A DNA stretch of 38,155 bases. Origin: Legionella parisiensis. GTDB taxonomy: Bacteria; Pseudomonadota; Gammaproteobacteria; Legionellales; Legionellaceae. Positions 14,065-20,974 of the stretch are shown here, one piece after another. The stretch lies in assembly GCF_001467945.1 (NCBI RefSeq), contig NZ_LNYQ01000013.1:1056507-1094661 (forward strand), read 5' to 3'. Made by a program: the position numbers and the translations under genes. Below the pieces are notes generated by a model that had not been told where the DNA came from, did no database searches, and saw only the letters and a list, made by a program, of their open reading frames with translations. Within the stretch, counting starts at the first letter, position 1, and each line of letters begins with the position of its first letter.

Positions 14065-14733
14065 TTATTTAATTGTATTGTTACTATAAAACAAAACTAC
14101 TTGTTCCTGTAAATGTTTTATAAAGCTTTGAAATTGTGAGACGACTTCTGTTAAATAACCTTCGCTAAATATAATTTCATCTCGGGAATACTTTTCCAGA
14201 TTTAAAGTTTGGCTTGTAGAAATGATATTCAAAATATCATTATGTTTATCTATATAACCACCAGCGTGTGAAATTTTATCACGTATTTTATTTATATTAT
14301 TTATTTTATTCCATTCATCTATGTCATCTGGAAAATCAAGTTGTATTACCTTCTTTAAATAAGTTCTTGCACGCTTAATACCTGAACCATACATATCATT
14401 ATATGAAATTTGAGATTCAAGCTCTGATTCAAAACATACGCACAACTGATTCATGAAGTCCTCAAATTTTGCAAAAATTAACTGTATATAAGCTTGTCTC
14501 TGTAGTTGTGGAAAGTTATTTTTAAACTCCGTATATAAATCAACTCTTGATTCAAACGAGTCGATATGAGGAGATAATGCAGGATCGTCAACCTCTAAGT
14601 ATTCGTTATAATCTTGCAAATCCTGAACCCAATGATCATTTGATCTTTTAACAAAAAAATTAAAGTTCTTCAGAAATTCTTGAAAATAGGCAATTTTTTG
14701 TAAGGGTACTAATTGATTTTGATTAGCCATCAT
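14065..14733 (-). CDS. HEPN-like protein, possible abortive-infection RNase
   Basis: About 222 residues, mostly helical and acidic. I see RDKISH followed by GGY at about residues 151-158, matching the R-x4-6-H motif of HEPN domains, which form metal-independent RNases in toxin and abortive-infection systems. The region before it (YIQLIFAKFEDFMNQLCVCF) is a long amphipathic helix typical of the fold. No MNT nucleotidyltransferase or other antitoxin partner is adjacent. The start is uncertain: ATG 14733 has a weak GGA 7 bases upstream, while a TTG at 14745 lacks one. Very AT-rich like its neighbours, consistent with recent transfer. Function is inferred from a short motif and context. Confidence 0.6.
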   Translation of the reverse strand: MMANQNQLVPLQKIAYFQEFLKNFNFFVKRSNDHWVQDLQDYNEYLEVDDPALSPHIDSFESRVDLYTEFKNNFPQLQRQAYIQLIFAKFEDFMNQLCVCFESELESQISYNDMYGSGIKRARTYLKKVIQLDFPDDIDEWNKINNINKIRDKISHAGGYIDKHNDILNIISTSQTLNLEKYSRDEIIFSEGYLTEVVSQFQSFIKHLQEQVVLFYSNNTIK

Positions 14734-14784
14734 TATGAAATCCAATGTTTACATTTATTTAATTATAGTCCTCTGTTTTTTTCT

Positions 14785-14862
14785 TGATCGGCAAGCACGG
14801 CAATTATTAGCCGAAAACTTGGGCATTCGCGTTTGAATATTACTAAAACTTATCTTGGATGA
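14785..14862 (+). pseudogene. Remnant of a tyrosine recombinase C-terminus
   Basis: The plus strand encodes AIISRKLGHSRLNITKTYLG and stops at 14860-14862, closely matching the last 20 residues of the intact recombinase ending at 13243 (AMISRELGHSRINITRTYLG). A one-base deletion near 14798 breaks the frame upstream. The DNA is diverged at third positions, so this is an older paralogue and not a recent duplication. Only the last quarter-hundred codons survive. It marks the probable end of a former second recombinase module. Confidence 0.75.
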
Positions 14863-15112
14863 ATATTGTGATTATAAATTTGATGATCGAACAAAAGTAA
14901 TGGAATTACATTTTAAAAATTGGAGACGCTACACAAACGACGAGTTATTCTCCATTAATATTGGCACCTTGCTTCATTTGAAATAAAGTCAGGCAATTAA
15001 AAATACTCCTAGCTGCAAAATCAACCATACCTACAAGTTTATAAGCAAAACTTCAATTACTGATCTATTATCGAAATAAAACAAATTAATTTTTCAAGTT
15101 TAAAGGCATTCT
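14863..15112. other. Intergenic stretch upstream of the FRG gene
   Basis: Apart from a 28-codon frame (14900-14986, starting MELHFKNWRRY) that may be the tail of a lost gene, I see only AT-rich DNA that should contain the promoter of the FRG gene. No repeats or strong hairpins stand out. Confidence 0.4.
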
Positions 15113-15922
15113 ATGGATATTCAAGACTCAAGGATTGATGCAAGCCATAATACTCCGCAAATTAAATTTAGAACCTGGAGTGCATTTCTAAAATTTATCA
15201 TTAAAAACAAAGACAAACTACAGAATTGTATATTTAGAGGTCAGCGAAACCCAGACTGGTCATTAACACCTACTTTTTATAGAATTATCACTGGAAATAG
15301 GGATGAATCCATTAGGCATAGCAATTTTCATCTAGAAAATTTCAAAAAAAATACACGTGGACGACATACTATCTCGTACACTGATCCAATTGATTTCGAT
15401 GATAACTGGTGGGCTCTTGGTCAGCATTACGGCTTAGCAACTCCACTATTAGATTGGGTATCTTCACCGTATGTAGCGGCTTTTTTTTCTTTTCACAAAG
15501 AAAATTCATTTGCGAAAAGCACTTATCGGTCAGTTCATGTATTAGATTTTGATAAAATTGAAAATATTCTGACAAGCTATAATCGAGGTAACTCAGATCA
15601 GCTGAATGAAATAAGAAGAGTCGACCCATTAACACATGAAAATCAAAGATTAGTTAGTCAGCAAGGTATTTTTACTTTTATTCAGGAAACTAACAATGAG
15701 GATAATTATTCCTCTATTGATAAATACTTAATAACATTTAGAAATAAATTTGCTGAAAATATAGGCGACGAAATTTTGCATTTAAAAATTTTAATTCGTG
15801 AAACAGAAAGGAATAAAATTCTGGAACATCTCGATTTAATGAATATCAATGAATCAACCCTTTTCCCTGATCTAAATGGAGCGGCCGCTTATTGCAACTA
15901 TTTACTGAAAAGGAGGGAATAG
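15113..15922 (+). CDS. FRG-domain protein, putative defence gene
   Basis: A 269-residue protein with an FRG domain in the first ~130 residues: the namesake IFRGQRNPDWSLTPTFYR at about 42-59 and the second motif GQHYGLATPLLDWVSSPYVA with AAFFSF near 105-125. The FRG fold is recurrent in defence islands, but its activity is not established to my knowledge. The C-terminal half (residues 140-269) is Asn/Ile/Glu-rich without a motif I know. It is followed 2 bp later by a one-TM protein with its own strong AGGAGG inside this gene's last codons, so the two make an operon. This suggests a soluble sensor with a membrane partner (inference). Confidence 0.8.
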   Translation: MDIQDSRIDASHNTPQIKFRTWSAFLKFIIKNKDKLQNCIFRGQRNPDWSLTPTFYRIITGNRDESIRHSNFHLENFKKNTRGRHTISYTDPIDFDDNWWALGQHYGLATPLLDWVSSPYVAAFFSFHKENSFAKSTYRSVHVLDFDKIENILTSYNRGNSDQLNEIRRVDPLTHENQRLVSQQGIFTFIQETNNEDNYSSIDKYLITFRNKFAENIGDEILHLKILIRETERNKILEHLDLMNINESTLFPDLNGAAAYCNYLLKRRE

Positions 15923-15924
15923 TA

Positions 15925-16263
15925 ATGTGGATGAATATATCAAATTTCTTTCTCAATAATATAGTTGGTTTCATTGGCATATTTTTTTCATGGCTATTTA
16001 CATACAAGTATTATAAGAAAAGCTTAAATCAGCAAGCCACAGAAGCCAACAAGGAAATAATAAATTTGATAAACCAATCCAATAACCAAACAATCTCAAA
16101 ACAGTATTTGATTGAACAAGCTGTCACAGAATATTTAAAAAAAGGAACTCCTGTGAATTTTATTGATTCTCTTGCCATCTCAAATGAAGAAAAAGCTGAA
16201 ATCTATGATACTGCTGTGCTTAGAGGCAGGGGAAGAGCAGCCAAAAATAATCCTTACCGATAA
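15925..16263 (+). CDS. Small one-TM protein paired with the FRG gene
   Basis: A 112-residue protein. AGGAGG at 15911-15916 places the start at ATG 15925; an upstream in-frame TTG inside the FRG gene is unlikely. Residues 6-25 (FFLNNIVGFIGIFFSWLFTY) form one membrane helix, then a Lys-rich boundary (KYYKKS) implies the remainder is cytoplasmic. Residues about 30-60 are Asn/Gln/Ile-rich and may form a coiled coil. The C-terminus is basic (RGRGRAAKNNPYR). Its spacing of 2 bp from the FRG stop and shared transcript suggest joint action, for example as a membrane effector. I do not recognise the family. Confidence 0.75.
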   Translation: MWMNISNFFLNNIVGFIGIFFSWLFTYKYYKKSLNQQATEANKEIINLINQSNNQTISKQYLIEQAVTEYLKKGTPVNFIDSLAISNEEKAEIYDTAVLRGRGRAAKNNPYR

Positions 16264-16308
16264 TTAAGCAAGCGTAGGTCGGAATAGTCAATTTACCTTA
16301 CTTAAGAA

Positions 16309-18279
16309 TTATATTGTTGGGATGCCAACTTGACTCAGATAGTCATATACAGAATCATAAAATTCCGGCAATCTTGTTTCATCACTCTGATCGCCCTTTG
16401 GAACAAAAATTACCATTCCCTGTCGGGCCCTGGTAAGCAATACCCTGTAGGTATTTAATAAGTACCTTTTGCGTGTTTCATCATTGATGTTTGACCATTT
16501 TGTTCCACTAAATTTTTTGTAACTCCAACCAGTAGCTGTTTTTCTTAAATTTGCATCCCAAGCAACACAGGTCCAATCGAGCTCTAGGCCTTGAATATCG
16601 AATTCGGTAGCGACGTCCTCCAAAAAATTAGATGAACGTACATCATCATGTGGATTTAAAAACCATTGAATTGGATCTATCTCAGACTTAATATGAATTC
16701 CATAAGGTTTTAATCTATATGCTCCTGACGAGGCAATGATGCCCATGCTTTCGGAGCCCCTTGACTTACTTTTAAGCCAATGTTTTGCTATATTGAGATC
16801 TCGTGTTAAAATAATTGGATAGAGTGGATTTAAGTTATCCAGAATTCGTTTGGCATCTTCTAATTGGCAATCTAAAATTGCCTTCACGAACATTGAGAGT
16901 TTCTCTGACCGAAAAGACCTCATTGAAACTGCAAGATGAAGTTCATCCCTTATATTGATTTGACCTTCTCGAAAATCCGAGTAAATATTTTGTCCATTAG
17001 TATACTCAGTATCTGTAAGTTTGTTGGAAACATACACATCCCAATGAGGATAATCTTTTTTTATGGCATGAAACCACTCAGAAAGTCCTGCTTCACCAGT
17101 ATTGATTTCTTGGCCACCGCCAATTAAGCATATAATAATGGACCAATCCTGATGGCGATCCATAACACTAATTAAGAACTCAGGTTCTGACATATCAAAA
17201 TCTGAGATACCTTTTTTTCTTTTCATGAAAAAAGTTGTTTGCTCTAAGGTCCAGGCCCGTTGAGCCTCATCAAATACAGCAACTCGCTCAACAGGAGGAA
17301 GGAAATGCTGAAGGGCATCATCTCTAAAATGATGAATATTCTGTATAAATGCCTTAGTTTTAGATTGTGCTTCCTTTTTGGATATTTTACTTTTAGTTCT
17401 TTTTCCGTCTGCCACTTCATCGCGTGCAAGTGCCTCTTGAAGCACAGCAACCAATGGACCATTACCAGATAAAAACACTGCATGTTCACCGGCATCTATA
17501 TCATGTCGTTCGTTTGCAATGTTAAGGCCAGCAAGAGTTTTTCCAGCGCCAGGAACCCCAGTAATAAAACAAATCGATTTACGATTGTTTAGCTTGGAAC
17601 TATCAATTATCTCTGAAATTGCTTTAGAAGTGAGACTAAGATTAATTGCACCAGAATCTGAACGGGATATTTCTGCAACACTATGCCCTTTATAGAGTGC
17701 TTGTGCAGCTTCAATAATTGTTGGTGTTGGTTTATATATTGAGTCCATCCATGTTTCTGAAATGAGATTAGCAGCTGATATCGACCTCGTAACTTCATTT
17801 ATGATTGCAAGAAGATTTTCCTTATTTGCCCTAAGCGGTGAATATACTTTGTCATTATATCTATCTATATTGTTATAGAAATTCGGTGCATCAGTAGCTA
17901 CTAAAATTGGCACTATATAACGAGAATGGCTTTGTTCGTGAAAATTTTTCAAATCTAAAGCGTAATCTAGCGCCTGGGTTAACGCGCTATTTGTGTATTG
18001 TTTATCCCCTACTTTAAACTCTAAAACGAAGATGATTCCTTTATGAAGAAGGATAACATCCACTCTTTTCCCCATTCTTGGAATAGAGAATTCAAATGCA
18101 ATATAGGAACTCGCTAAGGCTGATCCAATGGTTTTACAGATCTCGATCTGTTTTAACCAAGCGTTGCGCTGTAACTCATCAAGAGAAAAGGAATGGAAGG
18201 TAGATAACTCGCCAAGAATGTAACTTGGGGAGTCTTTGATAAATTGTTCGATGTCAGAAGCATAGTAAGCACGAGACAT
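16309..18279 (-). CDS. PD-(D/E)XK nuclease fused to DUF2075 helicase-like NTPase
   Basis: A 656-residue fusion. Residues about 60-110 carry a PD-(D/E)XK-type site: Asp74 (KRVDVILL), Glu87 and Lys89 (LEFKVG) and a downstream Gln102/Tyr106 (TQALDYAL). Residues 230-640 are the DUF2075/COG3410 P-loop domain with Walker A GVPGAGKT (241-248), Walker B VAVFDEAQRAW (Asp337, Glu338), and a helicase-like C-terminus (LDWTCVAWD, YRVLLTRARQGMVIFVP). Such proteins are found in defence islands and probably act alone on nucleic acid. The gene ends 45 bp from the FRG-TM operon (convergent) and is the last gene before the right att core. No frameshift; both active sites look intact. Confidence 0.85.
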   Translation of the reverse strand: MSRAYYASDIEQFIKDSPSYILGELSTFHSFSLDELQRNAWLKQIEICKTIGSALASSYIAFEFSIPRMGKRVDVILLHKGIIFVLEFKVGDKQYTNSALTQALDYALDLKNFHEQSHSRYIVPILVATDAPNFYNNIDRYNDKVYSPLRANKENLLAIINEVTRSISAANLISETWMDSIYKPTPTIIEAAQALYKGHSVAEISRSDSGAINLSLTSKAISEIIDSSKLNNRKSICFITGVPGAGKTLAGLNIANERHDIDAGEHAVFLSGNGPLVAVLQEALARDEVADGKRTKSKISKKEAQSKTKAFIQNIHHFRDDALQHFLPPVERVAVFDEAQRAWTLEQTTFFMKRKKGISDFDMSEPEFLISVMDRHQDWSIIICLIGGGQEINTGEAGLSEWFHAIKKDYPHWDVYVSNKLTDTEYTNGQNIYSDFREGQINIRDELHLAVSMRSFRSEKLSMFVKAILDCQLEDAKRILDNLNPLYPIILTRDLNIAKHWLKSKSRGSESMGIIASSGAYRLKPYGIHIKSEIDPIQWFLNPHDDVRSSNFLEDVATEFDIQGLELDWTCVAWDANLRKTATGWSYKKFSGTKWSNINDETRKRYLLNTYRVLLTRARQGMVIFVPKGDQSDETRLPEFYDSVYDYLSQVGIPTI

Positions 18280-18401
18280 TGTATTAAGTTTTGCTATCCC
18301 AATTATTTGTTGTTTAAAAGCCTATCACTTATGAATTATAGGTCATTTAACTATCAATATTTAATGATGAGTTATTTTGATTTAATAATTTCTAAAAAAC
18401 A

Positions 18402-18426
18402 AAAGTACACCCAGAAGTACACCTAG
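18402..18426. repeat. Right subterminal tandem repeat (AAGTACACC type)
   Basis: Same double unit as 426-450, in the same orientation with one internal difference. It lies between the last element gene and the right att core. Candidate integrase arm or excisionase binding site. Confidence 0.55.
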
Positions 18427-18493
18427 CAGAATTTTTGATTTTAAAGGAGTATAACCAAGAAGATGCAACTGACTGATTTAAAAGGGGATTTGA

Positions 18494-18538
18494 TGGTCGG
18501 GACGGAAGGATTTGAACCTTCGACCACTAGCACCCCAT
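18494..18538. repeat. Right attachment-site repeat (inside tRNA-Pro)
   Basis: Identical to 252-296 over 45 bp. It is the 3' part of the intact tRNA gene, so strand exchange here preserves the tRNA. Confidence 0.9.
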
Positions 18539-18570
18539 GCTAGTACGCTACCAGGCTGCGCTACGCCCCG
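18494..18570 (-). tRNA. tRNA-Pro (anticodon GGG)
   Basis: Minus-strand gene of 77 nt with encoded CCA. The acceptor strand CGGGGCG pairs with CGTCCCG (one G-U), the anticodon stem CTAGC/GCTAG closes the loop ATGGGGT with anticodon GGG, and the T arm GAAGG-TTCAAAT-CCTTC is complete. Its 3' 45 nt are the right attachment core, so insertion left the tRNA functional. The element lies on its 3' side. Confidence 0.95.
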
Positions 18571-18634
18571 ACTTGGTGGCAAATGATAACTAAGTCTGAG
18601 AGAAATAACAAGGGGTTATTGGCTGTTGGGATAT

Positions 18635-18667
18635 TTGTAGCCAGGGTACCCAGGCTACAATTTTTTT
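18635..18667 (+). terminator. Hairpin with T run (Legionella-like AGCC-GGGTACCC-GGCT repeat)
   Basis: TTGTAGCC (18635-18642) pairs with GGCTACAA (18653-18660) around the palindrome GGGTACCC, followed by seven T. It has rho-independent form on the plus strand but no plus-strand gene precedes it, so it may serve as a block at the element border, or be one of the CCTGGGT/ACCCAGG hairpins also found at 23722 and 33414. Confidence 0.55.
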
Positions 18668-19190
18668 ATTTTTGCGGGATTATTTTTTTAGAACCTTCTG
18701 AAAGAATAAAGCCACATGCGTTAATTCCTGACATGCATAAAGCCTGCTTTTCTTTTTTTTGTATTGTCCAGTAAGAACCATAAGGCTTTACTAATTGATT
18801 TATTGAAGGAGATAAGTGAATCGTCATCCATAAATAAGTACCCTTATCTTTTGGATTTGGCCAGCGATAATAACAAACCAGGTCATCTTTCTCATTAATC
18901 AACGCCTGCATAAACCCGACTCTTTCTGGTGCTTCCCATCCCTGATAATCCATCTGCCAGTATAATTTTCCTACTTGGAATGCTTCAGGATTGTATTGAT
19001 GCTCTTTGACAATTTCAGGCGGAGGGCAAAAATGCAACTCTTCAGTCATTGGTTCAGCCATTGGTTTTTCAGGTTTATTCCAAATTTTTTCCAAAACGTC
19101 ATGAATTAGTGGATGATAATAGACTCCAATTACAACACCGATTACAAAAATCGCGAGTATTAAAACAATAATTTTAAAATAAGAATACAC
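18666..19190 (-). CDS. Hypothetical inner-membrane-anchored protein
   Basis: A 174-residue protein with an N-terminal hydrophobic segment at about 5-26 (FKIIVLILAIFVIGVVIGVY), then a soluble, probably periplasmic domain with four cysteines spread over CPPPE, VCYYRW, LCMSG and NACGF. Trp/Tyr-rich stretches (YWQMDYQGWEAPERVGF) suggest a compact beta domain. The start is GTG with GGAG 6 bases upstream. I do not recognise the family; it looks like a core Legionella gene just outside the element. It precedes (upstream in transcription) the tRNA and is followed by the terminator-like hairpin. Confidence 0.7.
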   Translation of the reverse strand: MYSYFKIIVLILAIFVIGVVIGVYYHPLIHDVLEKIWNKPEKPMAEPMTEELHFCPPPEIVKEHQYNPEAFQVGKLYWQMDYQGWEAPERVGFMQALINEKDDLVCYYRWPNPKDKGTYLWMTIHLSPSINQLVKPYGSYWTIQKKEKQALCMSGINACGFILSEGSKKIIPQK

Positions 19191-19247
19191 TTAAAACTCC
19201 TGGTAACTCTTCAAGGTTTCTGTAAAAGCACTTGAAGAGTATCATGA

Positions 19248-19604
19248 TTATAATAATATTTTAATCTTATGAGCTTCAAATTTAGAGTGTGAAATTTGAA
19301 TGTAGTTTTTGCAACTCAATAATTCTGCATATTGCAGGGCAGCTACTGCATTATTCAATATCTCTTTTGCCAGATCAGGAGAGTCTTCTATAATTAAAAA
19401 AGCAGCAGTGCTCATTTGTACTGAAGCCATATGGAGTTTATTAGAACAGACTTTTTTTTCCTGATTATCTGCCAAAGAGGTGATTACCCGGGACAGCTCG
19501 TAGCATTGATTGGCCAAAAATTCTTTGCTTGGTCCAGCCTGCACATTCATACTGAATACAAGGAAACTGAATATTAACGCTCTTTTAAAAATTATTTTAA
19601 CCAT
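19248..19604 (-). CDS. Small secreted protein of unknown function
   Basis: A 118-residue protein with a Sec signal peptide (residues 1-23, ending NVQAG, probable cleavage after VQA). The mature part is helical with three Cys (NQCYEL, KVCSNK, LSCKNY) and many Ala/Leu heptads (EILNNAVAALQYAELL). CAGGAG lies 6 bases before ATG. It is probably periplasmic. Not in an obvious operon: 57 bp separate it from the next minus-strand gene. No known family recognised. Confidence 0.7.
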   Translation of the reverse strand: MVKIIFKRALIFSFLVFSMNVQAGPSKEFLANQCYELSRVITSLADNQEKKVCSNKLHMASVQMSTAAFLIIEDSPDLAKEILNNAVAALQYAELLSCKNYIQISHSKFEAHKIKILL

Positions 19605-19816
19605 AGAAACTCCTGTAAGTTGCTCAATAAACCTGTTTTATTTCACACAATCCTGTGCATGAAAAATAAGTTCTACTTTGAGAAGAAGAAACCTCCCTAT
19701 TAAACGCTACAGATGGCCAATGACGTGAAGCTTTGGTGAAACGAAATGTAACCCGGATTGAGTTTCCGAGTTACGATAAAAGTCATTGATCTTAGTGCTT
19801 AACCGTTTGTAGTTGA

Positions 19817-20974
19817 TTAAGCAAAAGCATTAATGCCTGTAATATGTTTTCCCAGTACCAGAGTATGGACGTTATCTGTCCCCTCATACGTAAAGACTGA
19901 TTCTAAATTAAGCATGTGACGAATCACATGATATTCAAGGCTGATCCCGTTTGCTCCTAATAAATTCCTGCATTTTCGCGCAATGTTCAATGCCTCACGG
20001 CAGGCATTACCCTTGGCGAGAGAAATCATCACTGGATTCTCACGGTGGTTATCTTTTATTCGGCCTATCTGTAAATTAAGACATTGTGCCTTAATAATTT
20101 CAGTATACATATCTGCCAAGTCTTTTTGAATAAGCTGGAAAGAAGCTAAAGGCTTGTTAAACTGTTTACGCTCTAACAGATAGTCACGGGTAATATCAAA
20201 GCATGCCATTGCAGCGCCCAGAGCTCCCCAAGCAATTCCGTATCGCGCTTGACTTAAGCAACTTAATGGAGCACCTAAACCTTTTTCACTACCAGGAAGA
20301 TAGTTTTCATCAGGGACAAAAACATTATCAAAAACCAATTCCCCAGTAATGGACGCACGTAAGGACATTTTTAATTTGATTTCAGGACGGCTTAATCCTT
20401 GAGAGTTCGTTTCCACAATAAAACCACGAACTCCTTCATCGGTTTTTGCCCAAACAATAGCGATATCAGCGATTGGTGAATTGGTTATCCACATTTTTGC
20501 ACCATTCAAACTCCAGCCGCCCTTAACTTTCTTCGCGGTAGTCCTCATACCTGCTGGATCCGAGCCAAAATCAGGTTCGGTCAAACCAAAGCAACCAATG
20601 ATCTCGCCCGTAGCCATTCCTGGTAAAAAGCGCACACGTTGCTCTTCAGAACCAAAACGAAAAATAGGATACATGCATAAAGAACTTTGTACCGAAACAA
20701 AACTGCGTAAGCCACTATCACCGCGCTCGAGTTCCTGGCAAACCAAACCGTACGCTACATAAGATGCCTCAGCACCGCCGTATTCTGCAGGTAATGTCAA
20801 GCCCAATAAACCTAATTCTGCAGATTTTCTAATAAGCTCGCGTGGAAATTGAGCATGTTCAAAAGACTCAGCCATCAAAGGCATTACATCGTTGCTGACG
20901 AAACGCGCTACACTATCACGTATCATGCGCTCATCACCATTTAACTGCTCATCAAGAAACAACAAGTCGTCCAC
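19817..20974 (-). CDS. gcdH: Glutaryl-CoA dehydrogenase-like acyl-CoA dehydrogenase
   Basis: FAD-dependent enzyme; family members convert glutaryl-CoA to crotonyl-CoA in lysine/tryptophan breakdown. At 385 residues it has the three-domain acyl-CoA dehydrogenase layout. GCDH-type signatures are GLRSFVSVQSSL with the carboxylate-binding Arg, FGLTEPDFGSDPAGM, NGAKMWITNSPIADI, ARYGIAWGALGAA, RKQFNKPLASFQLIQ, and the catalytic Glu in TYEGTDNVH. The start is GTG with GGGAG 7 bases upstream, lying 23 bp inside the end of the E1 gene, so the pair is coupled. The Arg and flanking motifs favour GCDH over short-chain homologues; substrate is still inferred. Confidence 0.88.
   Translation of the reverse strand: MDDLLFLDEQLNGDERMIRDSVARFVSNDVMPLMAESFEHAQFPRELIRKSAELGLLGLTLPAEYGGAEASYVAYGLVCQELERGDSGLRSFVSVQSSLCMYPIFRFGSEEQRVRFLPGMATGEIIGCFGLTEPDFGSDPAGMRTTAKKVKGGWSLNGAKMWITNSPIADIAIVWAKTDEGVRGFIVETNSQGLSRPEIKLKMSLRASITGELVFDNVFVPDENYLPGSEKGLGAPLSCLSQARYGIAWGALGAAMACFDITRDYLLERKQFNKPLASFQLIQKDLADMYTEIIKAQCLNLQIGRIKDNHRENPVMISLAKGNACREALNIARKCRNLLGANGISLEYHVIRHMLNLESVFTYEGTDNVHTLVLGKHITGINAFA

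Larger units (their letters stand above)
252..18538. mobile_element. Integrated element in tRNA-Pro carrying defence genes
   Basis: The two ends are a perfect 45-bp direct repeat equal to the 3' part of tRNA-Pro, the classic product of tyrosine-integrase insertion into a tRNA 3' end. A P4-type integrase lies just inside the left repeat and reads inward. Cargo includes a Gabija-like pair, a HEPN-like gene, an FRG gene and a nuclease-helicase. No relaxase, type IV secretion, capsid or terminase gene is visible. Unusually, int lies next to the truncated tRNA copy rather than the intact gene. A second recombinase module (about 10.96-14.86 kb) may be a nested, independently acquired unit. Confidence 0.85.

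Noticed and set aside
14900..14986. 28-codon frame starting MELHFKNWRRY
   Set aside because: Too short and without a ribosome-binding site or family match; noted only as a possible gene tail.
252..18538. Conjugative element (ICE) or prophage
   Set aside because: No relaxase, coupling protein, type IV secretion, capsid, terminase or tail gene can be seen.
20481..20762. 93-codon plus-strand open frame inside gcdH, and similar ones in E1, topA, dprA and patD
   Set aside because: They are antisense or out-of-frame to strongly conserved genes and have no features of their own.
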